Assembly (NCBI GenBank): GCA_029168955.1
Contig: JAPDOI010000021.1
Location: 2,530,501-2,594,500 of the forward strand
Source: Aplectana chamaeleonis
Taxonomy: Eukaryota > Nematoda > Chromadorea > Rhabditida > Cosmocercidae
DNA: 64,000 bases
Direction: 5' to 3'
Numbering within the stretch: position 1 is the stretch's first letter; each line of letters begins with the position of its first letter. The notes under the pieces were generated by a model, which did no database searches, was not told where the DNA came from, and was given only the letters and a program-made list of their open reading frames with translations. Below are positions 40,783-52,520 of this stretch, in pieces. A program made the translations under genes and the position numbers.

Positions 40783-43700
40783 ATTCAGATGACGTCATCG
40801 GGATGTCGTGAAAAGTGTTTCGGGCTTCTGATGACGTCATCGGGACGTCGTGAAAAGTGCTTCGGGCTTCTGATGACGTCATCGGGACGTCGGGAAAAGT
40901 GCTTCGGGCTTCTGATGACGTCATCGGGACATCGTGAAAAGTGCTCCGGGCTTCTGATGACGTCATCGGGACGTCGTAAAAAGTGCTCCGGGCTTCTGAT
41001 GACGTCATCGGGATATCGTGAAAAGTGCTCTGGGCTTCTGATGACGTCATCGGGACGTCGTGAAAAGTGCTCCGGGCTTCTGATGACGTCATCGGGACAT
41101 CGTGAAAAGTGCTTCGGGCTTTTGATGACGTCATCGGGACGTCGTGAAAAGTGCTCCGGGCTTCTGATGACGTCGTCGGGACGTCGTGAAAAGTGCTCCG
41201 GGCTTCTGATGACGTCATCGGGACATCGTGAAAAGTGCTCCGGGCTTCTGATGACGTCATCGGGACGTCGTGAAAAGTGCTCCGGGCTTCTGATGACGTC
41301 ATCGGGACGTCGTGAAAAGTGCTCCGGGCTTCTGATGACGTCATCGGGACATCGTGAAAAGTGCTTCGGGCTTCTGATGACGTCATCGGGACGTCGTGAA
41401 AAGTGCTCCGGGCTTCTGATGACGTCATCGGGATATCGTAAAAAGTGCTCCGGACTTCTGATGACGTCATCGGGACATCGTGAAAAGTGCTTCGGGCTTC
41501 TGATGACGTCAACGGGACGTCGTGAAAAGTGCTTCGGGCTTCTGTTGACGTCATCGGGACATCGCGAAAAGTGCTCCGGGCTTCTGATGACGTCATCGGT
41601 TTGTCGTGAAAAGTGTTTCGGGCTTCTGATGACGTCATCGGGACGTCGTGAAAAGTGCTTCGGGCTTCTGATGACGTCATCGAAACGTCTTGAAAAGTGC
41701 TTCGGGCTTCTGTTGACGTTATCGGGACATCGCGAAAAGTGTTCCGGGCTTCTGATGACGTCATCGGGATGTCGTGAAAAGTGTTTCGGGCTTCTGATGA
41801 CGTCATCGGGACGTCGTGAAAAGTGCTCCGGGGTTCTGATGACGTCATCGTGACGTCGCGAAAAGTGTTTCGGGCTTCTGATGACGTCATCGGGACGTCG
41901 TGAAAAGTGCTTCGGGCTTCTGATGACGTCATCGGGACGTCGGAAAAAGTGCTTCGGGCTTCTGATGACGTCATGGGGACATCGTGAAAAGTGCTTCGGG
42001 CTTCTGATGACGTCATCGGGACGTCGTGAAAAGTGCTCCGGGCTTCTGATGACGTCATCGGGATATCGTAAAAAGTGCTCCGGGCTTCTGATGGCGTCAT
42101 CGGGACATCGTGAAAAGTGCTTCGGGCTTCTGATGACGTCAACGGGACGTCGTGAAAAGTGCTCCGGGCTTCTGATGACGTCATCGGGACGTCGTGAAAA
42201 GTGCTCCGGGCTTCTGATGACGTCATCGGGATGTCGTGAAAAGTGCTCCGGGCTTCTGATGACGTCATCGGGACGTCGTGAAAAGTGCTCCGGGCTTCTG
42301 ATGACGTCATCGGGATATCGTGAAAAGTGCTCCGGGCTTCTGATGACGTCCTCGGGACGTCGTGAAAAGTGCTCCGGGCTTCTGATGACGTCATCGGGAC
42401 GTCGTGAAAAGTGCTCCGGGCTTCTGATGACGTCATCGGGACATCGTGAAAAGTGCTTCGGGCTTCTGATGACGTCATCGGGACGTCGTGAAAAGTGCTC
42501 CGGGCTTCTGATGACGTCATCGGGTTATCGTAAAAAGTGCTCCGGGCTTCTGATGACGTCATCGGGACATCGTGAAAAGTGCTTCGGGCTTCTGATGACG
42601 TCAACGGGACGTCGTGAAAAGTGCTTCGGGCTTCTGTTGACGTCATCGGGACATCGCGAAAAGTGCTCCGGGCTTCTGATGACGTCATCGGTTTGTCGTG
42701 AAAAGTGTTTCGGGCTTCTGATGACGTCATCGGGACGTCGTGAAAAGTGCTTCGGGCTTCTGATGACGTCATCTAAACGTCTTGAAAAGTGCTTCGGGCT
42801 TCTGTTGACGTCATCGGGACATCGTGAAAAGTGCTCCGGGCTTCTGATGACGTCATCGGAACATCGTGAAAAGTGCTCCGGGCTTCTGATGACGTCATCG
42901 GGATATCGTAAAAAGTGTTCCGGGCTTCTGATGACGTCATCGGGATGTCGTGAAAAGTGTTTCGGGCTTCTGATGACGTCATCGGGACGTCGTGAAAAGT
43001 GCTCCGGGGTTCTGATGACGTCATCGGGACGTCGCGAAAAGTGTTTCGGGCTTCTGATGACGTCATCGGGACGTCGTGAAAAGTGCTTCGGGCTTCTGAT
43101 GACGTCATCGGGACGTCGGAAAAAGTGCTTCGGGCTTCTGATGACGTCATGGGGACATCGTGAAAAGTGCTTCGGGCTTCTGATGACGTCATCGGGACAT
43201 CGTGAAAAGTGCTCCGGGCTTCTGATGACGTCATCGGGACATCGTGAAAAGTGCTTCGGGCTTCTGATGACGTCAACGGGACGTCGGGAAAAGTGCTTCG
43301 GGCTTCTGATGACGTCATCGGGACATCGTGAAAAGTGCTCCGGGCTTCTGATGACGTCATCGGGACATCGTGAAAAGTGCTTCGGGCTTCTGATGACGTC
43401 ATCGGGATGTGGTGAAAAGTGTTTCGGGCTTCTGATGACGTCATCGGGACGTCGTGAAAAGTGCTTCGGGCTTCTGATGACGTCATCGGGACGTCGGGAG
43501 AAGTGCTTCGGGCTTCTGATGACGTCATCGGAACATCGTGAAAAGTGCTCCGGGCTTCTGATGACGTCATCGGGACATCGTGAAAAGTGCTTCGGGCTTC
43601 TGATGACGTCATCGGGACGTCGTGAAAAGTGCTCCTAGCTTCTGATGACGTCATCGGGATATCGTGAAAAGTGCTCCGGGCTTCTGATGACGTCATCGGG

Positions 43701-46300
43701 ACATCGTGAAAAGTGCTTCGGGCTTCTGATGACGTCAACGGGACGTCGTGAAAAGTGCTTCGGGCTTCTGTTGACGTCATCGGGACATCGCGAAAAGTGC
43801 TCCGGGCTTCTGATGACGTCATCGGTTTGTCGTGAAAAGTGTTTCGGGCTTCTGATGACGTCATCGGGACGTCGTGAAAAGTGCTTCGGGCTTCTGATGA
43901 CGTCATCGAAACGTCTTGAAAAGTGCTTCGGGCTTCTGTTGACGTCATCGGGACATCGCGAAAAGTGCTCCGGGCTTCTGATGACGTCATCGGGATGTCG
44001 TGAAAAGTGTTTCGGGCTTCTGATGACGTCATCGGGACGTCGCGAAAAGTGCTCGGGGCTTCTCATGACGTCATCGGGACATCGTTAAAAGTGCTTCGGG
44101 CTTCTGATGACGTCAACGGGACATCGTGAAAAGTGCTCCGGGCTTCTGGTGACGTCATCGGGACATCGTGAAAAGTGCTTCGGGCTTCTGATGACGTCAT
44201 CGGGACGTCGGAAAAAGGGCTTCGGGCTTCTGATGAGGACATGGGGACATCGTGAAACGTGCTCCGGGCTTCTGATGACGTCATCGGGACGTCGTGAAAA
44301 GTGCTTCGGGCTTCTGATGACGTCATCGGGACATCGTGAAAAGTGCTTCGGGCTTCTGATGACGTCATCGGGACGTCGTGAAAAGTGCTTCGGGCTTCTG
44401 ATGACGTCATCGGGACGTCGTGAAAAGTGCTTCGGGCTTCTAATGACGTCATCGGGACATCGTGAAAAGTGCTTCGGGCTTCGGATGACGTCATCGGCAG
44501 GTCGTTAAAAGTGCTTCGGGCTTTTAATGACGTCATCGGGACATCGTGAAAGTGCATCGGGCATCTGATAACGTCATCGGGAAGTCGCGAAAAGTGCGTG
44601 GGGCTTCTGATGACGTCATCGGGATGTCGTGAAAAGTGTATCGGGCATCTGATAACGTCATCGGGAAGTCGCGAAAAGTGCGTGGGGCTTCTGATGACGT
44701 CATCGGGACGTCGTGAAAAGTGCTTCGGGCTTGTGATGACGTGATCGGGACATCGGGAAAAGTGCTCCGGGCTTCTGATGACGTCATCGGGACATCGTGA
44801 AAAGTGCTTCGGGCTTCTGATGACGTCATCGGGACGTCGTGAAAAGTGCTCCGGGCCCTGATGACGTCAACGGGACGTCGGGAAAAGTGCTTCGGGCTTC
44901 TGATGACGTCATCGGGACATCGTGAAAAGTGCTTCGGGCTTCTGATGACGTCAACGGGACGTCGTGAAAAGTGCTTCGGGCTTCTGTTGACGTCATCGGG
45001 ACATCGCGAAAAGTGCTCCGGGCTTCTGATGACGTCATCGGTTTTTCGTGAAAAGTGTTTCGGGCTTCTGATGACGTCATCGGGACGTCGTGAAAAGTGC
45101 TTCGGGCTTCTGATGACGTCATCGAAACGTCTTGAAAAGTGCTTCGGGCTTCTGTTGACGTCATCGGGACATCGCGAAAAGTGCTCCGGGCTTCTGATGA
45201 CGTCATCGGGATGTCGTGAAAAGTGTTTCGGGCTTCTGATGACGTCATCGGGACGTCGCGAAAAGTGCTCCGGGCTTCTGATGACGTCATCGGGATATCG
45301 TGAAAAGTGCTCCGGGCTTCTGATGACGTCATCGGGACATCGTGAAAAGTGCTTCGGGCTTCTGATGACGTCAACGGGACATCGTGAAAAGTGCTCCGGG
45401 CTTCTGGTGACGTCATCGGGACATCGTGAAAAGTGCTTCGGGCTTCTGATGACGTCATCGGGACGTCGTGAAAAGTGCTCCGGGCTTCTGATGACGTCAT
45501 CGGGATATCGTGAAAAGTGCTCCGGGCTTCTGATGACGTCATCGGGACGTCGTGAAAAGTGCTTCGGGCTTCTGTTGACGTCATCGGGACATCGCGAAAA
45601 GTGCTCCGGGCTTGTGATGACGTCATCGGGACATCGTGAAAAGCGCTTCGGGCTTCTGATGACGTCATCGGGACATCGTGAAAAGTGCTTCGGGCTTCTT
45701 ATGACGTCATCGGGACGTCGTGAAAAGTGCTTCGGGTTTCTGATAACGTCATCGGGACGTCGTGAATAGTGCTTCGGGCTTCTGATGACGTGGTCGGGAC
45801 GTCGTGAAAAGTGCTTCGGGCTTCTGATGACGTCATCGGGACGTCGTGAAAAGTGCTTCGGGCTTCTGATGACGTCATCGAAACGTCTTGAAAAGTGCTT
45901 CGGGCTTCTGATGACGTCATCGGGACGTCGTGAAAAGTGCTTCGGGCTTCTGATGACGTGACCGGGACGTCGTGAAAAGTGCCTCGGGCTTCTGATGACG
46001 TCATCGGGACGTCGTGAAAAGTGCTTCGGGCTTCTGATGACGTCATCGGGACGTCGGGAAAAGTGCTTCGGGCTTCTGATGACGTCATCGGGACATCGTG
46101 AAAAGTGCTCCGGGCTTCTGGTGACGTCATCGGGACATCGTGAAAAGTGCTTCGGGCTTCTGATGACGTCATCGGGACGTCGTGAAAAGTGTTTCGGGCT
46201 TATGATGACGTCATCGGGACGTCGTGAAAAGCGCTTCGGGCTTCAGATGACGTCATCGGGACGTCGTGAAAAGTGCTTCGGGCTTCTGATGACGTCATCG
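40783..46300 (+). repeat. Satellite proximal block: diverged units in a higher-order repeat
   Basis: Units differ at recurring positions (ACATCG or ATATCG for ACGTCG; GCTCCGGG for GCTTCGGG; CTGTTGACG; GGTTTGTCG; AAACGTCTTG). The rare variant GGTTTGTCG recurs at 41,599, 42,691 and 43,825, with GGTTTTTCG at 45,041: spacings 1,092, 1,134 and 1,216, that is 26, 27 and about 29 units. The neighbouring variants recur in the same order, defining a higher-order repeat. Confidence 0.8.
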
Positions 46301-49300
46301 GGACATCGTGAAAAAGTGCTTCGGGCTTCTGATGACGTCATCGGGACGTCGTGAAAAGTGCTTCGGGCTTCTGATGACGTCATCGGGACGTCGTGAAAAG
46401 TGCTTCGGGCTTCTGATGACGTCATCGGGACATCGTGAAAAGTGCTCCGGGCTTCTGATGACGTCATCGGGACGTCGTGAAAAGTGCTTCGGGCTTCTGA
46501 TGACGTCATCGGGACGTCGTGAAAAGTGCTTCGGGCTTCTGATGACGTCATCGGGACGTCGTGAAAAGTGCTTCGGGCTTCTGATGACGTCATCGGGACG
46601 TCGTGAAAAGTGCTTCGGGCTTCTGATGACGTCATCGGGACGTCGTGAAAAGTGCTTCGGGCTTCTGATGACGTCATCGGGACGTCGTGAAAAGTGCTTC
46701 GGGCTTCTGATGACGTCATCGGGACGTCGTGAAAAGTGCTTCGGGCTTCTGATGACGTCATCGGGACGTCGTGAAAAGTGCTTCGGGCTTCTGATGACGT
46801 CATCGGGACGTCGTGAAAAATGCTCCGGGCTTCTGATGACGTCATCGGGACGTCGTGAAAAGTGCATCTGGCTTCTGATGACGTCATCGGGACGTCGTGA
46901 AAAGTGCTTCGGGCTTCTGATGACGTCATCGGGACGTCGTGAAAAGTGCTTCGGGCTTCTGATGACGTCATCGGGACGTCGTGAAAAGTGCTTCGGGCTT
47001 CTGATGACGTCATCGGGACGTCGTGAAAAAAGCTTCGGGCTTCTGATGACGTCATCGAGACGTCGTGAAAAGTGCTTCGGGCTTCTGATTACGTCATCGG
47101 GACGTCGTGAAAAGTGCTTCGGGCTTCTGATGACGTCATCGGGACGTCGTGAAAAGTGCTTCGGGCTTCTGATGACGTCATCGGGACGTCGTGAAAAGTG
47201 CTTCGGGCTTCTGATGACGTCATCGGGACGTCGTGAAAAGTGCTTCGGGCTTCTGATGACGTCATCGGGACGTCGTGAAAAGTGCTTCGGGCTTCTGATG
47301 ACGTCATCCCGACGTCGTGAAAAGTGCTTCGGGCTTCTGATGACGTCATCGGGACGTCGTGAAAAGTGCTTCGGGCTTCTGGTGACGTCATCGGGACGTC
47401 GTGAAAAGTGCTTCGGGCTTCTGATGACGTCATCGGGACGTCGTGAAAAGTGCTCCGGGCTTCTGATGACGTCATCGGGACGTCGTGAAAAGCGCTTCGG
47501 GCTTCTGATGACGTCATCGGGACGTCGTGAAAAGTGCTTCGGGCTTCTGATGACGTCATCGGGACGTCGTGAAAAGTGCTTCGGGCTTCTGATGACGTCA
47601 TCGGGACGTCGTGAAAAGTGCTTCGGGCTTCTGATGACGTCATCGGGACGTCGTGAAAAGTGCTTCGGGCTTCTGGTGACGTCATCGGGACGTCGTGAAA
47701 AGTGCTTCGGGCTTCTGGTGACGTCATCGGGACGTCGTGAAAAGTGCTTCGGGCTTCTGATGACGTCATCCCGACGTCGTGAAAAGTGCTTCGGGATTTT
47801 TATGACGTCATCGGGACATCGTGAAAAAAGCTTCGGGCTTCTGATGACGTCATCGGGACGTCGTGAAAAGTGCTTCGGGCTTCTGGTGACGTCATCGGGA
47901 CGTCGTGAAAAGTGCTTCGGGCTTCTGATGACGTCATCGGGACGTCGTGAAAACTGCTTCGGGCTTCTGATGACGTCATCGGGACGTCGTGAAAAGTGCT
48001 TCGGGCTTCTGATGACGTCATCGGGACGTCGTGAAAAGTGCTTCGGGCTTCTGATGACGTCATCGGGACGTCGTGAAAAGTGCTTCGGGCTTCTGATGAC
48101 GTCATCGGGACGTCGTGAAAAGTGCTTCGGGCTTCTGATGACGTCATCGGGACGTCGTGAAAAGTGCTCCGGGCTTCTGGTGACGTCATCGGGACGTCGT
48201 GAAAAGTGCTTCGGGCTTCTGATGACGTCATCGGGACGTCGTGAAAAGTGCTTCGGGCTTCTGATGACGTCATCGGGACGTCGTGAAAAGTGCTTCGGGC
48301 TTCTGATGACGTCATCGGGACGTCGTGAAAAGTGCTTCGGGCTTCTGATGACGTCATCGGGACATCGTGAAAAGTGCTTCGGGCTTCTGGTGACGTCATC
48401 GGGACGTCGTCAGAAGTGCTTCGGGCTTCTAATGACGTCACTGGAACGTCGTGAAAAGTGCTTCGGGCTTCTAATGACGTCATTGGAACGTCGCGAAAAG
48501 TGCTTCGGGCTTCTGATGACGTCATCCCGACGGCGTGAAAAGTGCTTCGGGCTTCTGATGACGTCATCGGGACATCGTGAAAAGTGCTTGGGGCTTCTGA
48601 TGACGTCATCGGGACGTCGTGAAAAGTGCTTCGGGCTTCTGGTGACGTCATCGGGACGTCGTGAAAAGTGCTTCGGGCTTCTGGTGACGTCATCGGGACG
48701 TCGTGAAAAGTGCTTCGGGCTTCTGATGACGTCATCCCGACGTCGTGAAAAGTGCTTCGGGCTTTTTATGACGTCATCGGGACATCGTGAAAAGTGCTTC
48801 GGGCTTCTGGTGACGTCATCGGGACGTCGTGAAAAGTGCTTCGGGCTTCTGATGACGTCATCGGGACGTCGTGAAAAGTGCTTCGGGCTTCTGATGACGT
48901 CATCGGGACGTCGTGAAAAGTGCTTCGGGCTTCTGATGACGTCATCGGGACGTCGTGAAAAGTGCTTCGGGCTTCTGATGACGTCATCGGGACGTCGTGA
49001 ATAGTGCTTCGGGCTTCTGATGACGTCATCGGGACGTCGTGAAAAGTGCTTCGGGCTTCTGATGACGTCATCGGGACGTCGTGAAAAGTGCTTCGGGCTT
49101 CTGGTGACGTCATCGGGACGTCGTGAAAAGTGCTCCGGGCTTCTGATGACGTCATCGGGACGTCGTGAAAAGTGCTTCGGGCTTCTGATGACGTCATCGG
49201 GACGTCGTGAAAAGTGCTTCGGGCTTCTGATGACGTCATCGGGACGTCGTGAAAAGTGCTTCGGGCTTCTGATGACGTCATCGGGACGTCGTGAAAAGTG

Positions 49301-52185
49301 CTTCGGGCTTCTGGTGACGTCATCGGGACGTCGTGAAAAGTGCTTCGGGCTTCTGATGACGTCATCGGGACGTCGTGAAAAGTGCTTCGGGCTTCTGATG
49401 ACGTCATCGGGACGTCGTGAAAAGTGCTTCGGGCTTCTGACGACGTCATCGCGACATCGTGAAAAGTGCTTCGGGCTTCTGATGCCGTCATTGGGACGTC
49501 GTCAGAAGTGCTTCGGGCTTCTAATGACGTCATTGGAACGTCGTAAAAAGTGCTTCGGGCTTCTGATGACGTCATCCCGACGGCGTCTTTTTATGACGTC
49601 ATCGGGACATCGTGAAAGGTGCTTCGGGCTTCTGATGACGTCATCGGGACGTCGTGAAAAGTGCTTCGGGCTTCCGGTGACGTCATCGGGACGTCGTGAA
49701 AAGTGCTTCGGGCTTCTGATGACGTCATCGGGACGTCGTGAAAAGTGCTTCGGGCTTCTGATGACGTCATCGGGACGTCGTGAAAAGTGCTTCGGGCTTC
49801 TGGTGACGTCATCGGGACGTCGTGAAAAGTGCTTCGGGCTTCTGACGACGTCATCGGGACGTCGTGAAAAGTGCTTCGGGCTTCTGATGACGTCATCCCG
49901 ACGGCGTGAAAAGTGCTTCGGCTTTCTATGACGTCATCGGGACATCGTGAATAGTGCTTCGGGCTTCTGTTGACGTCATTGGGACGTCGTGAAAAGTGCT
50001 TCGGGCTTCTGATGACGTCATCGGGTCGTCGTGAAAAGTGCCTAGGGCTTTTGGTGACGTCATCGGGACGTCGTGAAAAGTGCTTCGGGCTTCTGGTGAC
50101 GTCATCGGAGGGACGTCGTGAAAAGTGCTTCGGGTTTCTGATGACGTCATCGGGACGTCGTGAAAAGTGCTTTGCGCTTCTGATGACGTCATCGGGACGT
50201 CGTGAAATGTGCTTCGGGCTTCTGGTGACGTCATCGGGACGTCGTGAAAAGTGCTTCGGGCTTCTGGTGACGTCATCGGGACGTCGTGAAAAGTGCTTCG
50301 GGCTTCTGATGACGTCATCCCGACGTCGTGAAAAGTGCTTCGGGCTTCTGATGACGTCATCGGGACATCGTGAAAAGTGCTTCGGGCTTCTGATGACGTC
50401 ATCGGGACGTCGTGAAAAGTGCTTCGGGCTTCTGATGACGTCATCGGGACGTCGTGAAAAGTGCTTCGGGCTTCTGATGACGTCATCGGGACGTCGTGAA
50501 AAGTGCTTCGGGCTTCTGATGACGTCATCGGGACGTCGTGAAAAGTGCTTCGGGCTTCTGATGACGTCATCGGGACATCGTGAAAAGTGCTTCGGGCTTC
50601 TGATGACGTCATCGGGACGTCGTGAAAAGTGCTTCGGGCTTCTGGTGACGTCATCGGGACGTCGTGAAAAGTGCTTCGGGCTTCTGATGACGTCATCGGG
50701 ACGTCGTGAAAAGTGCTTCGGGCTTCTGATGACGTCATCGGGACGTCGTGAAAAGTGCTTCGGGCTTCTGATGACGTCATCGGGACGTCGTGAAAAGTGC
50801 TTCGGGCTTCTGATGACGTCAGACGTCGTGAAAAGTGCTTCGGGCTTCTGATGACGTCATCGGGACGTCGTGAAAAGTGCTTCGGGCTTCTGATGACGTC
50901 ATCGGGACGTCGTGAAAAGTGCTTCGGGCTTCTGATGACGTCATCGGGACGTCGTGAAAAGTGCTTCGGGCTTCTGATGACGTCATCGGGACGTCGTGAA
51001 AGTGCTTCGGGCTTCTGATGACGTCATCGGAAGTCGTGAAAAATGCTTCGGGCTCCTGATGACGTCATCGGGACGTCGTGAAAAGTGCTTCGGGCTTCTG
51101 ATGACGTCATTGGGACGTCTTGAAAAGTGCTTCGGGCTTCTGATGACGTCATCGGGACGTCGTGAAAGTGCTTCGGGCTTCTGATGACGTCATCGGGACG
51201 TCGTGAAAGTGCTTCGGGCTTCTGATGACGTCATCGGGACGTCGTGAAAAGTGCTTCGGGCTTCTGATGACGTCATCGGGACGTCGTGAAAAGTGCTTCG
51301 GGCTTCTGATGACGTCATCGGGACGTCGTGAAAAGTGCTTCGGGCTTCTGGTGACGTCATCGGGACGTCGTGAAAAGTGCTTCGGGCTTCTGATGACGTC
51401 ATCGGGACGTCGTGAAAAGTGCTTCGGGCTTCTGATGACGTCATCGGGACGTCGTGAAAAGTGCTTCGGGCTTCTGATGACGTCATCGGGACGTCGTGAA
51501 AAGTGCTTCGGGCTTCTGATGACGTCATCGGGACATCGTGAAAAGTGCTCCGGGCTTCTGATGACGTCATCGATACGTCGTGAAAGGTGCTTCGGGCTTC
51601 TGATGACGTCATCGGGACGTCGCGAAAAGTGCTCCGCGCTTCCGATGACGTCATCCCGACGTCGTGAAAAGTGCTTCGCGCTTCTGATGACGTCATCGGG
51701 ACATCGTGAAAAGTGCTTCGGGCTTCTGATGACGTCATCGGGACATCGTGAAAAGTGCTTCGGGCTTCTGATGACGTCATCGAGACGTCGTGAAAGGTGG
51801 TTCGGGCTTCTGATGACGTCATCGGGACGTCGTGAAAAGTGCTTCGGGCTTCTGATGACGTCATCGGGACGTCGTGAAAAGTGCTTCGGGCTTCTGATGA
51901 CGTCATCGGGACGTCGTGAAAAGTGCTTCGGGCTTCTGATGACGTCATCGGGACGTCGTGAAAAGTGCTTCGGGCTTCTGATGACGTCATCGGGACGTCG
52001 TGAAAAGTGCTTCGGGCTTCTGATGACGTCATCGGGACGTCGTGAAAGTGCTTCGGGCTTCTGATGACGTCATCGGGACGTCGTGAAAGTGCTTCGGGCT
52101 TCTGATGACGTCATCGGGACGTCGTGAAAGTGCTTCGGGCTTCTGATGACGTCATCGGGACGTCGTGAAAGTGCTTCGGGCTTCC
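46301..52185 (+). repeat. Satellite middle block, first half: homogeneous majority units
   Basis: Mostly identical 42-bp units with sparse variants (CTGGTGACG, CATCCCGACG, ACATCG). It contains a cluster of 41-bp units lacking one A at 51.0-51.2 kb and four in a row at about 52.03-52.18 kb. Confidence 0.8.
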
Positions 52186-52520
52186 GATTAGGTTATCGGG
52201 ACGTCGTGAAAACTGCTTCGAGCTTCTGATGACGTCATCGGGACGTCGTGGAAAGTGCTTTGGGCTTTGATGACGTCATCGGGACGTCGTGAAAAGTGCT
52301 TTGGGCTTCTGATGACGTCATCGGGACGTGGTGGAAAGTGCTTTGGGCTTCTAATGACGTCATCGGACGTCGTGAAAAGTGCTTCGGGCTTCTGATGACG
52401 TCAGCGGGACGTCGTGAAAAGTGCCTCGGGCTTCTGATGACGTCATCGGGACGCCGTGGAAAGTGGTTTGGGCTTCTGATGACGTCATCGGGACGTCGTG
52501 AAAGTGCTTTGGGCTTCTGA
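52186..52520 (+). repeat. Satellite diverged island with GTGGAAAGTGCTTTGGG units
   Basis: About eight units with GTGGAAAG in place of GTGAAAAG and TTTGGG in place of TTCGGG, plus GATTAGGTTATC, an ACGTGGTG and a short unit. The TGGAAAG form is the one found in the relic at 1,072-1,300. Confidence 0.75.

Noticed and set aside
46308..49004. An 898-residue open frame of a 14-residue repeat, and similar long frames on both strands across 40.8-64 kb
   Set aside because: A 42-bp unit keeps frame and few units contain stops, so open frames arise on both strands at once. Unit variation does not favour synonymous sites, and 41-bp units break every frame.
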